From contig NC_084483.1 in the NCBI RefSeq assembly GCF_030035675.1, forward strand, positions 144,805,425 to 144,869,424: a stretch of 64,000 nt of DNA, given 5' to 3'. Positions 40,166 to 51,895 of the stretch are shown one piece after another. The notes beneath the pieces are model-generated. The model was not told the origin of the DNA. It ran no database searches and was given only the letters and a program-made list of their open reading frames with translations. Both the position numbers and the translations under genes were made by a program. Each line of letters opens with the position of its first letter. Position 1 is the stretch's first letter. The stretch is from Rhineura floridana (Eukaryota > Chordata > Lepidosauria > Squamata > Rhineuridae).

Positions 40166-41821
40166 GTATATGTGTGTGTGTGTGTAGTTACACAGACACA
40201 CAGAAGCAAGGGTGTCTAAAACATATACAAAAAAGGGATGCTAATCAGAAGTCTAAATAAAAGACAATCCAGTGTAATTATTTACATTTAAGCAAATATT
40301 AAAATTGTTTTAATTTTACAATAGCCTTTCATTTGATACAGGTTAGACAGGGAAAACTGATCTACCATGTGGGTAGCAGGAAATGAGAAATTAAGAAGAA
40401 ACAGGGTTGATTTAATAGTGAGAAGTGATGTAGCAAAAGCAATTAGGAGCTATAACACAAGGTCTGAGCAAGTGATATCAATGTGATTTAACGGGAAACC
40501 TATTAACATAACTATAATCCAAGTCTATGCTCCAACGGCAAACAGAAGAAGAGGAATTTGAGAGTTTTTACGCAGAAGTACAGGAAGAAATTGATCACAC
40601 ACCAAAACATGATGTGCTGATAATCACGGGAGAATGGAATGCAAAAGTAGGGAACAGAGAAAAACTAGGAATTGTGGGGAAATGGGGCTTAGGAGATAGA
40701 AATGAAGCAAGAGAAAGACTTAGTGAATTCTATGAAGCCAAAACTTTGTTTCTTGCAAACACATTTTTTGAGCGACCGAAAAGACGACTGTACATGTGGA
40801 CATCACCAAATGGTCAATACAGGAATCAAATTGATTATATAATTGGTAGTAGAAGATGGAGAAGTTCCAAACTTTCTGCAAAAACGAGACCAGGAGCAGA
40901 CTGCAGTACAGATCAGGAACTGGTAATATCGAAAATCAGAGTAAAGCTAAAGAAGAACAACAAAGCAATCATAATGCCAAAATACAATTTAAATAACATC
41001 ACAGAAGAATATAAAGATAAAATAAGGAACAGATTGAAGTCAGAGGCATTATCAGGGAAGAATGCAAAAAGACAATACCTTTAGTTAAAAAAAGAGAAAG
41101 ACCTCAATGGATGACTGGCGAAACTGTTAAAATGGTTAAAGAAAGAAGGAAAGCAAAAGGAGATAGAAACATGGTTAGAACCCTAAATGTAACAATACGG
41201 TGACTAGTACGTGGCGACAATTACAATAGTTACTGTATAGAAATAGAAGAGGACAACAAAAAAGGTAGAACAAAAGCCCTGTTCCAAAAGATTAGAGACA
41301 TTAAAGGGAAATTAAAAGCATGAGTAGGGATGTTGAATAATCAACAAAGGAACACATAGACTGACCGAGATAAAATAAAACAAAGATGGAATACACTGAA
41401 GAACTCTATAAAACAGATGCAATGATGACAGATTCATTCACGGAGGAACCATATCATGAAGAACCAGCAATTTTAGAATGTGAGGTGAAAGCTGCTCTTA
41501 AAATACTTGGAAGAAACAAATTACCAGGAACAAATGGCATACCAATAGAGTTGCTACAAGCTATGGAGACTGAATCTGTCCAAATTTTGACAAAAATTTG
41601 TCAACAAATATGGAAAGTAAAAAAATGGCCCACAGACTGGAAGCATTCAAATTCCAAAGAAAGGGGATCCCAGGGAATTCAGTAATTATCAAACTATTGC
41701 CTTAATATCCCATGCAAGTAAAGTAATGCCCAAGATTCTACAACAAAGGCTCTTACCATATATGGAGCAAGAAATGCCAGATGTCCAAGCTGAATTTAGA
41801 AAGGGAAGAGGTACCAGAGAT

Positions 41822-42057
41822 TATTTTATTTTATTATTTGATTTATATCCCACCCTTCCTCCCAGCAGGACCCCAGGGTGGCAAACAGAAACGCTAAAAA
41901 CACTTTAAAAAATCATGAAAAGACCTTAAAATGTATTAAAACAAGACAATGTTAAAAACATTTTTTTAAAAAGCTTTAAAAACATTTTTTTTAAAAAGGG
42001 TTAAAACATATTATTAAAGAAAACACATTAAAAGCAATTCTAACACAGAAACAAACA
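41822..42057 (-). mobile_element. L2 3' UTR inserted in the RTE element
   Basis: TATTTTATTTTATTATTTGA TTTATATCCCACCCTTCCTC CCAGCAGGACCCCAGGG is the antisense L2 end, and the A-rich remainder mirrors 31080-31210. RTE coding reads GRGTRDY up to the left edge and resumes at ATATTGCAAACATAGGTTGG ATAATGG on the right. Confidence 0.88.
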
Positions 42058-42133
42058 TATTGCAAACATAGGTTGGATAATGGAACAGACCAAGGAATTT
42101 CAGAAATCACCCTGTGTTTTACAGATTACAGCA

Positions 42134-42269
42134 AAGTTCTTGCACTCGGGTCCTGCTTGCGGGTTTCCCCCAGGCACCTGGTTGGCCACTGTGAGAACAG
42201 GATGCTGGACTAGATGGGCCACTGGCCTGATCCAGCAGGCTCTTCTTATGTTCTTATGTTCTTATGTTC
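42134..42269 (+). mobile_element. CR1 3' end inserted in the RTE element
   Basis: TTCTTGCACTCGGGTCCTGC TTGCGGG ... AGGATGCTGGACTAGATGGG ... TCCAGCAGGCTCTTCTTATG and three TTCTTATG tail units. It splits the RTE segment between FTDYSK and FDCVDHEK. Confidence 0.92.
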
Positions 42270-43325
42270 TTTGATTGTGTAGATCATGAAAAACTGTGGA
42301 ATGCTTTAAAAGAAATGAGGGTGCCACAGCATCTGATTGTACTGATGCACAACCTATACTCTAGACAAGAAGCTACTGTAAGGACAGAATATGGAGAAAC
42401 CGATGGTTCCCAATCGGAAAGGGTGTGGGACAGGGGTGTATTTTATCACCCTATTTGTTTAATGTATATCCAGAACATATCATATGGAAAGCAGGATTGG
42501 ACCAAGATGAAAGAGGTGTGAAATTTGGAGGGAGAAATATCAATAATGTAAGATATGCAGAAGATATCACACTACTAGCAGAAAGCAGTAATGATTTAAA
42601 ACTAATGCTGATGAAAGTTAAAGGGGAAAGCACAAAAGCAGGACTACAGCTGAACATCAAGAAGACTAAAGTAATGACAACAGAAGATTTGTGTAGCTTT
42701 AAAGTTGACAATGAGGACATTGAACTTGTGAAGAATTATCAATACCTTGGCACAGTCATTAACCAAAATGGAGACTATAGTCAAGAAGTCAGAAGAAGGC
42801 TAGGACTGAGGAGGGCAGCTGTGAGAGAACTAGAAAAGGTCCTCAAATGCAAAGATGTATTATTGAACGCTAAAGTCAGGATCATTCAGACCATGGCCAG
42901 CGAAAAAAGATAAGATAAGAGAAAAATCTACAGATAAGAGAAAAATCAACTCATTTGAAATGTAGTGTTGGAGGAGAGCTTTGTGCATACCATGGACCAC
43001 AAAAAAGACAAATAATTGGTTATTAGAACAAATTAAACCAGAACTATCATTAGAAGCTAAAATGATGAAACTGAGGTTATCATGCTTTGGACACATCATG
43101 AGAAGACATGATTCCCTAGAAAAGACAATAATGCTGTGAAAAACAGAAGGGAGTAGAAAAAGAGGAAGACCAAACAAGAGATGGATTGATTCCATGAAGG
43201 AAGCCATAGACCTGAACTTACAAGATCTGGATGGTTTATAACAGATGCTATTGGAGGTCGCTGATTCATAGGGTTACCATAAGTCATAATCAACTTGAAG
43301 GCACATAACGACAACCATGTAGGAA

Positions 43326-44239
43326 TAAAAATATTAAAATAAATCAGAATCCTAAGGAAAATTGTGGAATTATTTTGAATGGTTTTGGATTAAAAATGTT
43401 TACAAAATCCCACCCCAGATACATTCCTATTTTCCTTGATTTTATTATAATATTACATTCTAGAGTTTTAAAAATTCCTTGCTTGATTGTTGGTCAAGGT
43501 AATGCTACACTGCCATCTGATGGATACCAAACCAAACAACTTTTACAACAAGCATTTTATCTAATTTATACTTATTCTTCGTTATAAAATGTGTTGTAGT
43601 TTGGCCACTATAGAGTTTCTGTCATCCTTGCCTGTAATTTTAGTCAGGACTGATGATTAATACAAGTACAGAAGGCTCTATCACACTGTTGTATGACACA
43701 TTGCAAAGGGCATACTTGTAGGTGAATATCATATTGAGGCTGACAAATCAATGAGATATCTAAACATAAGCTGCATAATAACCACTTTTACATCCCACTG
43801 ATTTTAAATAGGACACTTAAGCACATGGGTGGGGATTCCTAATTCAAATCATTGGGGCTTAAAAGTTTTTAACTTTGGCTGTATTGCTCTTTAAGTTTAA
43901 TTTTGCAAACATAGTTCCCATCATAGCAGTGAACTCCATGGGTAAGAAGTTATAATGTATTAACATCTCTCTTCTTTCTATGAAGTGAGACTAAGCAGAG
44001 AATCTTTTAGTTTCAAGTACAGAAGAGTTCTTCAGGAAACCTTAAACCACTCCAGTGTATTATCTGGAAGTGATCATTTATTTTGCCACAACCAAATACA
44101 ACAGAAAATAAATTCTAGTTTGAGAAGCCCAAAGATTATTTTAAACTTGGATATCAAAACATTTATTGATGACATGAAGTATTTTATTTACTTTGGCTCG
44201 AATCCTAAAATAACTTAAGGAAATTCACAGAAAGATGAT
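43326..44239. other. Unassigned AT-rich sequence
   Basis: No recognised gene or repeat. Open frames here are short and unplaced. Confidence 0.4.
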
Positions 44240-44335
44240 TTAGGCTGTCATCCTAACCCCACTTACCTGAGAGTAAGACCCATTGAATTCAATAGGACTA
44301 ATGTCTGAGTAGACATGGTTAGAACTTTGCAGTTA
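44240..44335 (+). repeat. Palindromic dispersed repeat (TTACTTCTGAGT family)
   Basis: GGCTGTCATCCTAACCCCAC TTACCTGAGAGTAAGACCCA TTGAATTCAATAGGACTAAT GTCTGAGTAGACATGGTTAG. Well preserved. Confidence 0.87.
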
Positions 44336-44914
44336 CTCTCCCTCCTCCTCCTCTCTCCCCCCCCAATGCAGCAGCAGCAGCAGCTGCTACTGCAGCTACA
44401 GTATATCCAATCTTCAAGAAGCCTATCCGGAAGGCTATGGGGGCCCCTCCTGAATAAAGTGGGTTGAGGTTCAGGAGGCTAAGCCAAGTTAACTTAAAGA
44501 GGTTCACAGAAGAAATATTTCTACCCCCAGCATTCCCTGCACTCCATCCCATGTTGTTCAGGAGCTGTTCCCTCTCGGTAGGCTTGTCAAGGGTAGGAGG
44601 TGGCTATAGGTGGGAACAAAACACTTTTCTTTCATGAACTTCTTTAAATTAACATCTTAAGGATCAAAGCCATTGGGTATCCCCCATCCCCATGACAGAT
44701 TCTGTATGTTTTACTTAATTTGTCCTCTTGCCCCAACATTCCCCATTTTACCTTTGTCCCTAAGGCTTTTAATAAACAAAAGCAAGTATCTTTAATGTAG
44801 TCTCATTTATAGTCTAGTAAGTATCCTACCTATTATATTCTTAAGGCATATGCATACATTTATTTGTTTGTTTAAATGTATTATGTTGTGCTTATACATT
44901 TGTTTGCTTAGATA

Positions 44915-45002
44915 TATAGGTTGCAATTCTATAGCCATGTACCTAGGAGTAGCTCAGTGGGATCTGTTTTTGAGCAGACATGTACAGGGTTGCACTGATT
45001 GT
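44915..45002 (+). repeat. Palindromic dispersed repeat (TTACTTCTGAGT family)
   Basis: GGTTGCAATTCTATAGCCAT GTACCTAGGAGTAGCTCAGT GGGATCTGTTTTTGAGCAGA CATGTACAGGGTTGCACTG. Confidence 0.8.
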
Positions 45003-45625
45003 CGCTTTTCTTTAAACTACATTGCAAGCAGCATATGAGTAGTGTGACTTGAATTAAAAATCAATGTTATTTAGGACCTTGGACATAGGACAGATGTGGG
45101 ATTGTTATAAAGAACAATGCTACATTAAGTTTCATGTCAACTTCCCATTTTAATTTCACTTCCAGCCAATAGAGGAAGAACAACACAACACTAAACGGCC
45201 CCAAGTGTGGAAGCTATCTCCAACCTATTTGTATCATAGCAACAAGGGTGTTTCTAGATGTGGACAATTTAGCAGCAAACATTTCTGTTCTGCTTTGAGC
45301 TGGAAGAGAGATAACAACTCTGCATTTAGACTTCTAGCATCCTGTAGTCAAATGGGCAGTCTCCCTTTTCCCCAGCTCCAAATGTCTTTTGGGGCTATGG
45401 GCTTCACTGGGATTTTTGCTTGTTTGGGAATACTCCGTGTATCACTGAATTTCTTATCATAATCCTCCTCATCTGGTGAAGTGGCGTTGGTACAAATAGA
45501 TATAATGGTAATGCTTTGTGGAAAGGGAAGGGTTAAAGTGATAAAGTTGATTCCTAGAGAGGAGAGACAGTCCACAAAGAAAGAAATGGTTAGCTAGAGC
45601 AATCTGTACAAGTCAGAATAACAGA
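45003..45625. other. Unassigned sequence
   Basis: No recognised gene or repeat. Confidence 0.4.
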
Positions 45626-46595
45626 GATGTCAGATGTCCAATCTGGATTTAGAAAGGGAAGAGGTAACAGAGATCATACCGCAGACACACGTTGGAAAAT
45701 GGAATGGACCAAGGAATTTCAGAAGGAAATCACCCTGTGCTTTATAGATTATAGCACAGCCTTTGACTGTGTAGATCATGAAAAAATGTGGAATGCTTTA
45801 AAAGAAATGGGGTGCCACAGTATCTGATTGTCCTGATGTGCAACCTATACTCTGGACAAGAGGCTACTGTAAGGACAGAATATGGAGAAACCGACTGGTT
45901 CCCCATCAGAAAGGGTGTGAGACGGGTGTATTTTATCACCGTATTTGTATAATCTATAGCAGAACATATTATACGGGAGGCAGGATTGGACTAAGATGAT
46001 GGAGGTGTGAAAACTGGAGGGAGAAATATAAATAATTTAAGATATGCAGATCATAGAATCATAGAATAGTAGAGTTGGAAGGGGCCTACAAAGCCATCGA
46101 GTCCAACCCCCTGCTCAATTCAGGAATCCAAATCAAAGCATTCCCGACAGATGGCTGTCCAGCTGCCTCTTGAATGCCTCCAGTGTCGGAGAGCCCACTA
46201 CCTCTCTAGGTAATTGGTTCCATTGTCGTATGGCTCCAACAGTTAGGAAGTATGATACGATACTACTAGCAGAAAGCAGTAATGATTTGAAAGGAATGCT
46301 GATGAAAGTTAAAAAGGAAAGCACAAAAGCAGGCCTGCAGCTGAATGTCAAGAAGACTAAAGTAATAACAACAGAAGATTTATGTAACTTTAAAGTTGAC
46401 TATGAGGACATTGAACTTGTCAAGGACTATCAATACCTTGGCACAGTCATTAACCAAAATGGAGACAATAGTCAAGAAGTCAGAAGAAGGCTAGGACTGG
46501 GGAGGGCAGCTATGAGAGAACTAGAAAAGGTCTTCAAATGCAAAGATATATCACTGAACACTAAAGTCAGGATCATTCAGACCATGGCATTCCTT
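45626..46595 (+). mobile_element. RTE/BovB-type LINE fragment, interrupted by CR1
   Basis: Reverse transcriptase from DVQSGFRKGRGNRDHTADTR through FIDYSTAFDCVDHEKMWNAL KEM, then after the insertion LLAESSNDLKGMLMKVKKES TKAGLQLNVKKTKV and VKDYQYLGTVINQNGDNSQE to KVRIIQTMA. Truncated at both ends and frameshifted near 45812. Closely related to 40375-43325. Confidence 0.9.
46052..46252 (-). mobile_element. CR1 3' end inserted in an RTE fragment
   Basis: CATAGAATCATAGAATAGTA GAGTTGGAAGGGGCCTACAA AGCCATCGAGTCCAACCCCC is the reverse CR1 tail. The rest is antisense to GAIRQWNQLPREVVGSPTLE AFKRQLDSHLSGML. Insertion site: after AGATATGCAGAT in the YADD-coding region of the RTE. Confidence 0.92.
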
Positions 46596-47290
46596 ATCTG
46601 AATCTGTTGTGAAATCCTGGCTTGGTTTGCAAGGGAAATGTAAGGGGCTGGCATAGTCAGAGTGTAGCGTGAAAGTAGCAGTGACGACAAATTTGCATAA
46701 AGAAAAGATTATCAGGAGACAAAACTCTGTAAAGTTTTAAATAACTTTACATTATAATAGATTTTGCCTGTGGTCTCAGTGTAGGCAGCAGTGTCTCCCT
46801 GAATGGCTTCATGCTAGTTTCTAAAAACACCGGTGTCCTAAATTAAAATGTTTAATTATGGGAGGGTGGGAAAAGAGATGAAAAAAATTCATTTCTAAAC
46901 ACAAAGAAGCAAGCTGCATCAGAAAAGCACAACTGGAGAGAGGTCAAGAATGCATCAAAAACAGTACATACTGGCAACTCACAGCACACAATTCACACAG
47001 AAGCAGAACATGCAATAACTCAGAAATGTGGACATGGTAGAGAAGAGCACACAAACTATAAGCTTGTATGAATGGCACTGCCAAACATTTAGCCCAAGCT
47101 TTCCACCTAAAAACTAAGTGGCACTGAATAGCAGGCACAGTCTTTTTAAAAGAATTCCATAGCAATCAATGGATAAATTAAAAGTATTACAAATCCCTTA
47201 AGATAGGAATATTTAACACCTCTGTATACTAACTAGCCCAGTACTCTGAGCACCAGCTCTTCTGAGTTTTTACACACAGTTGTTTCTCCC
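46596..47290. other. Unassigned sequence
   Basis: No recognised gene or repeat. Confidence 0.4.
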
Positions 47291-47309
47291 CAGCTCTATT
47301 CCCTGAGAT

Positions 47310-47400
47310 CCTTTTAACTAGAAGTGTCAGGTACTGGATCTGGGATTTCATGCATGCAAAGCATGTGTTTTGCTGCTCAGCAATGGATACTTCCACAACT
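47310..47400 (-). mobile_element. Fragment of tRNA-type SINE
   Basis: GTACTGGATCTGGGATTTCA TGCATGCAAAGCATGTGTTT TGCTGCTCAGCAATGG is the decayed antisense head of the 9209 SINE family. Confidence 0.5.
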
Positions 47401-47539
47401 CACCAGCAGATCATCAACCAGTCAGGAAGTGAAAGATTTTATACTATGCAGCACAGCATGATCTAGTGGCTAGAACTTTGCATTCATTCATTCTTTTGTT
47501 TATTATCAGCACCTTTTAATCTGTAAATTTACAGCATTT

Positions 47540-48600
47540 GTTGTTTTGTTATGTGCCTTCAAGGACTATGATTTACGCATGACAACAGAAGATTTATGTA
47601 ACTTTAAAGTTGACAATGAAGGTATTAAACTTGTCAAGGATTATCAGTAACTTTGCAAGAAACAAATTACTGGCTTCACAGAATTCAATATGTCTTTCTC
47701 CTACTTCATTTCTAACTCATAAACCCCATTTCCCCATAATTTCTAGTTCTTCTCTGTTCCCTACGGTTGCATTCCAGTCCCCCATGATTATCAGCACATC
47801 TTGTTTTGGTGTGTGATCAATTTCTTCCTGTACTTCTGCGTAAAATCTCTCAAATTCCTCTTCTTCTGTGTTTGCAGTTGGAGCATAGACTTGGATGATA
47901 GTTATGTTGATAGGTTTCCTGTTTAATCTCATTGATATTACTCAGTCAGACCTTACGTTAAAGCTTCTAATTGCTTTTGCTAAATCACTTCTCACTATTA
48001 AAGCAACCCCATTTCTTCTTAATTTCTCATTTCCTGCATAAAATATTTTGTAGTTGCTTGATTGAAAATGTCCCAATCCCATCCATTTTAATTCACTCAT
48101 GCCAAGTATTGTAATGTTGATGCATTCCATTTCTTGCTTGACAATTTCTAACTTTCCCTGGTTCATGCTTCTCACATTCCATGTTCCTATTGTGTATGTC
48201 GTACACCTCCAGACTCTCCTTTCACATCTGTGCGTATCAGCCTCTGGGCTTCCATTTGGCTTTGACCCAGTTGCGTCATTAGTCACAGCACTACCATTAC
48301 TCGTCTGTTGTTCTTCCCCAGTAACTCTGAGTACTTTCTGACCTGGGCTCTCATCTTCCAACACTATCTTGTGTTGCATTTTGAACATAGGGCTTTCATG
48401 GTTACAGGTATTCAGAGGTGGTTTACCATTGCCTTCCTCTGTGTTTGAATGCATCTTAGTGTGGTGTCTCAGTTTTGACCATTCCCCCTTGGGTGCCCCT
48501 GCTAGGAGTCTAGCCTCTTGGTCTAGACTCCTGATGGCATTGCTCTCAGCTTCTTTGACACACTCAACCCCCCTCACCATGTTAAGGTGTACATCTTAGA
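47540..48600 (-). mobile_element. Rearranged RTE/BovB-type LINE with its 5' region
   Basis: Minus strand 48580-47942 is an open frame of 212 codons: a Cys/His-containing leader of about 125 residues, then the start of the AP endonuclease (TIGTWNVRSMNQGKLEIVKQ, ILGMSELKWMGLGHFQSSNY, NGVALIVRSDLAKAIRSFNV RSD). A second frame, 47932-47717, continues with IIQVYAPTANTEEEEFERFY and IIMGDWNATVGNREELE. At 47655 it abuts a plus-strand piece (47577-47652, TTEDLCNFKVDNEGIKLVKD YQ), then the antisense RTE 3' end at 47540-47576. The best 5' region of this LINE family in the window. Confidence 0.86.
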
Positions 48601-49487
48601 GGACAGCATCTGTAAATGGGAATAACTGTGATCTCACATGGGAAATTTACAATAGAACCTGCAAATTAAAAATAGGACCCCTAAGGATTAAACATAACAA
48701 TGCCTCATTTGTAACAAGGGCACTTTGGCTGATAAACAATTTATTTGCTCATACTGTATGTCCAATAGCAGAGAAGTGATCCAAGGCTTTCAAACGTTTA
48801 CAGGTTTGGTATAAATTATTGACACAGGTGGAGGGTAAAGAGGCCACAGAAAGTCCTACCTTTTTTCTTCTTCAAATGAATGTCATGGCCAGCTTTGAGC
48901 TGCTGAAATGAAACCCTCTGGATTTGTCTCACAGATAGGCAGGAGTGTAGTTGTCCAGGGTCTCAGGGGGTCTTAGTTCCCCTACTTTTTTGAGAGCAGG
49001 GTCCCAGCAGGGTCCCCATGTCTCCAGCATCCTACAAGCAAATCAGCACAAAAGGAGTATTTTAGTCACCGAGAAGAGCCTTCTAACATGCTTTCTTGTC
49101 CTTTCCTGCTGATTGGAGCTGATCAGTGTGAAAGGAGGAGAGTCAGCCATTGAGAATACTCTTTTCGGTACTTAATGCTACCCCTCCCTGATCCTAGAGA
49201 TGTCTGTTGTTGTGGGAGAAGGCATGAACAAGGATCTCATTCTCAACCTAGCAACAAAAAAGGGTGGCTATGACTATCATGAAGGGATCCTGCTCTTCTG
49301 AATTTGCCACTACACTTCTTCAGATAGGCTATGGGTAGCATTATCAAACAGCCAAGAGTCCTTCCTGGTGATGTGCTGTGGGAGCTGCATGATTAGTGCT
49401 GAGGCAAACAACATCACCCAAGCAAACACTTCTTTTGTGGGAGTATTGCTTTTTACCAGCACCAAACCCAAGCTGATAATAAACTAA
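48601..49487. other. Unassigned sequence
   Basis: No recognised gene or repeat. Confidence 0.4.
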
Positions 49488-49672
49488 GAAGATAGGAAGT
49501 TGACTTATACTGATTCAGACCATTGGGCCATCTAACTCAGCATTGTGTACACTGATTGACAGTAGCTCTCCAGGGTTTCAGACTGGGGACATTCCCAACC
49601 CTATCTGGGTATGCTGGGGTTGAACCAGGGACCTTCAGCATGCAAAGTGGATGCTCTTCCACGCTAAATATG
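49488..49672 (-). mobile_element. tRNA-derived SINE (same family as 9209)
   Basis: Antisense: GATAGGAAGTTGACTTATAC TGATTCAGACCATTGGGCCA TCTAACTCAGCATTGTGTAC at the left, GGTTGAACCAGGGACCTTCA GCATGCAAAG (B box region) and GATGCTCTTCCACGCTAAAT at the right. Confidence 0.86.
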
Positions 49673-50188
49673 CAGCAGCAGCAAGTATACTATCTTGGGT
49701 GGTTTGCAGTGACGCCAGGGTTCCAGTGACTGTAGTGATGAGAGATGTTCTAGGCTTAATTAGACAAAATTAAAACTGGCAAATTGCTGGGTCTGGATGG
49801 CATCCACCAGAGAGTTCTCAAAACTCAAAGGGGAAATTGCTGTTTATCAGCACTCAAACCTGTAACCCAAGTTGATAGTAACTTGTTCCTCAGATTCACC
49901 TCCATACCTGAGGACTGGAAAGCGGCCAATGCAACACCAATCTTTAAAAAGGGATCCAGGGGGATCCCAGAAATTACAATCTGGTTAGCTTAATGTCTGT
50001 CCCAGGAAAAGTGGTACAAAGCACATAGAAGAGTGAGCCTTGCTGAAGCAAGACCAGCATGGCTTCTGCAGGGGAAAGTCCTGTCTCACTAACTTTAATA
50101 AGTTCTTTGAGAGCGTCGACAGGCATATTGCTAGAGATGATCCAGTGGACATAGTGTACTTGGACTCTCAAGAAGCTTTTGACAAGGT

Positions 50189-50707
50189 TGTCGCGCTGTG
50201 TGTAGTTGTGTTGCTTAATTTCGTTTAAAAGCAGCACCACAGCAGCAGAGAGTAACAGCAGATGTTGAAATGCGAGTGTGCCAGCGTGTGCGTGCGTTTG
50301 CCTAAGAAAGCAGGCTTTTACCCTGCATCAGCATCACTGAGACTGGAGACTTAGTAAAATAAGAAAAGCTACTTTATTTATAGAAATACATAGTAGATAG
50401 AAAAGGCAAAGCTAGTTCTAACTAACTAGCTAAGTTGGAGGCATAACTCCCAGGTGTAGGAGTCAGCCCCATGCTTGGAGAGAGAGCAGAGACAAAGGGA
50501 GTCTCCTCTCTCCTGGTCAGCCAGAGAACAAAGGAGTGGAAAGGGCAGAAGGAGGAGGGGCAGGTAAGCTTCACAGAAGGAAGTCAGTCAGAGCATCACA
50601 GGTAAAAGGTAAACAAAGCCTATCCATCTGAAGGACCCTAGCCCTATCTTCCCTCTGGAGCTTAAACAAAAGAACAAAACAGAGTTGCTCTTGCCCCACT
50701 TCCAACA
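50189..50707 (-). repeat. Copia 3' LTR
   Basis: 519 bp, similar throughout to 54415-54956. On the minus strand it starts TGTTGGAAGTGGGGCAAG. A purine tract (GAGAAGGGG, read on the minus strand from 50716 to 50708) lies directly upstream, as expected for plus-strand priming. Confidence 0.95.
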
Positions 50708-51242
50708 CCCCTTCTCAATGAGTGTTTGGTTCAATCCACGAGATTCATCTTGTCTGGCAGCTTGCAATGTCTTGACTTTGCCCAACGCCTTTTGTGAGAG
50801 CGTCTGCAGTCATGTCTGGTGAGTGCTTCTCGTCTATGTACTTGGTGCGTGAACTCACCCCTTCTGACTCCAAGAGTCTGTTGCATTCTTGCTTGCTTCC
50901 CAGTCCCTTTTGGTTGGCGAGCTGGTTCTTCAGCACAGGTATCCCACGGCTACCACCACATCTGGCTTGGTAACAATACTCATATACAGGCTTTTCTTTA
51001 GCATTTGGCTTCTTCTTGAATTTCCTTTTGTAGCCTGCAGCTTTCCATCCTTGAGGAAGCTTGTTTAGTGTCCAAGTTTTACTTAGGTGTAGAGATTCCA
51101 GCTCTTCCTTGGCTGGCTGCCTCCACCTCTCAGCTTTGGCTTTGGGTAAGGCTTCAATCTCTTTCCAGGTCTCTCGTTCTGGAAGTTCATCTCTCACAAG
51201 GTAAGCAAGTCTCTCTGGTGGTACACCTCTGTTGGCGCGTTC

Positions 51243-51895
51243 AGAGCAGCGTTACCCAATCTTTTTCGACCCAACACCCCTTTGCAAAACCTTTTTTGCC
51301 CAATGCCCCCCTCAGATTAAGTATATGCCAATGCTGCCTATTCTTCCTTTAAAATATGAGTAATGCATAAAAGGTATTTTCAATGATTATTACTGATCGT
51401 TTTTATCATGCCTTTTTATTGCACTTAGATTACACATTGAATTCTTAGTATGATTTATTAATATACATACATAAGCAAAAACTAATTAAGTCCACACAGT
51501 ATGAACCAATAGAATACACTGTGTTACTTAACAACAAACTCATTCAGTTTACCGGCATTGTTTCGTTAAACAAGTTCATTTAAACATCACAGAAACAACG
51601 GGTAGCAAGTGTGTCCCATTCCTGAAGAAAACCAGCGAATAACTGACTGTCTGCGTCACCCATTTGCACACGGCACTCATCCGTTGGAAGAATGCGCCCT
51701 CCACCAATACACCCAGCTTATCAAGCACTCTCTCGTGATTGGTTCCAACATCTCTAAAGACAGCATCGGAACATTACCTAGTGCCGGGGCGTGGCTAATA
51801 TCCCCATTCCTTGGTATGACACTGGCCGCTATTCAGAATTTCTTTACTAAAGAACACACACGATTTATAGTGTTATTTCCATGAACTGAGACTAT
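51243..51895. other. Foreign insert of unknown family within the copia element
   Basis: About 650 bp that is not copia-like. Its left edge, CAGAGCAGCGTTACCCAATC (from 51244), resembles a hAT terminus, but I could not find an inverted right end. No coding similarity recognised. Confidence 0.45.

Larger units (their letters stand above)
40375..43325 (+). mobile_element. RTE/BovB-type LINE, nearly full span but broken
   Basis: Domains in order: AP endonuclease (EEEFESFYAEVQEEIDHTPK, then ITGEWNAKVGNREK with a changed GDWNA box, RRLYMWTSPNGQYRNQIDYI, TRPGADCSTDQELV) at 40527-41084; reverse transcriptase (ALKILGRNKLPGTNGIPIEL at about 41490; DVQAEFRKGRGT at 41780; FDCVDHEKLWNALKEM at 42268; YAEDITLLAESSNDL at 42554, where YADD is expected); C-terminus (VKNYQYLGTVINQNGDYSQE VRRRLG) to 42900; then the 3' end CATAAGTCATAATCAACTTG AAGGCACATAACGACAAC. 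Frameshifts and stops separate the pieces. It carries insertions at 41822-42057 and 42134-42269. Confidence 0.9.

Noticed and set aside
48099-48599. Plus-strand frames of 76-80 codons
   Set aside because: Antisense to the RTE endonuclease region.
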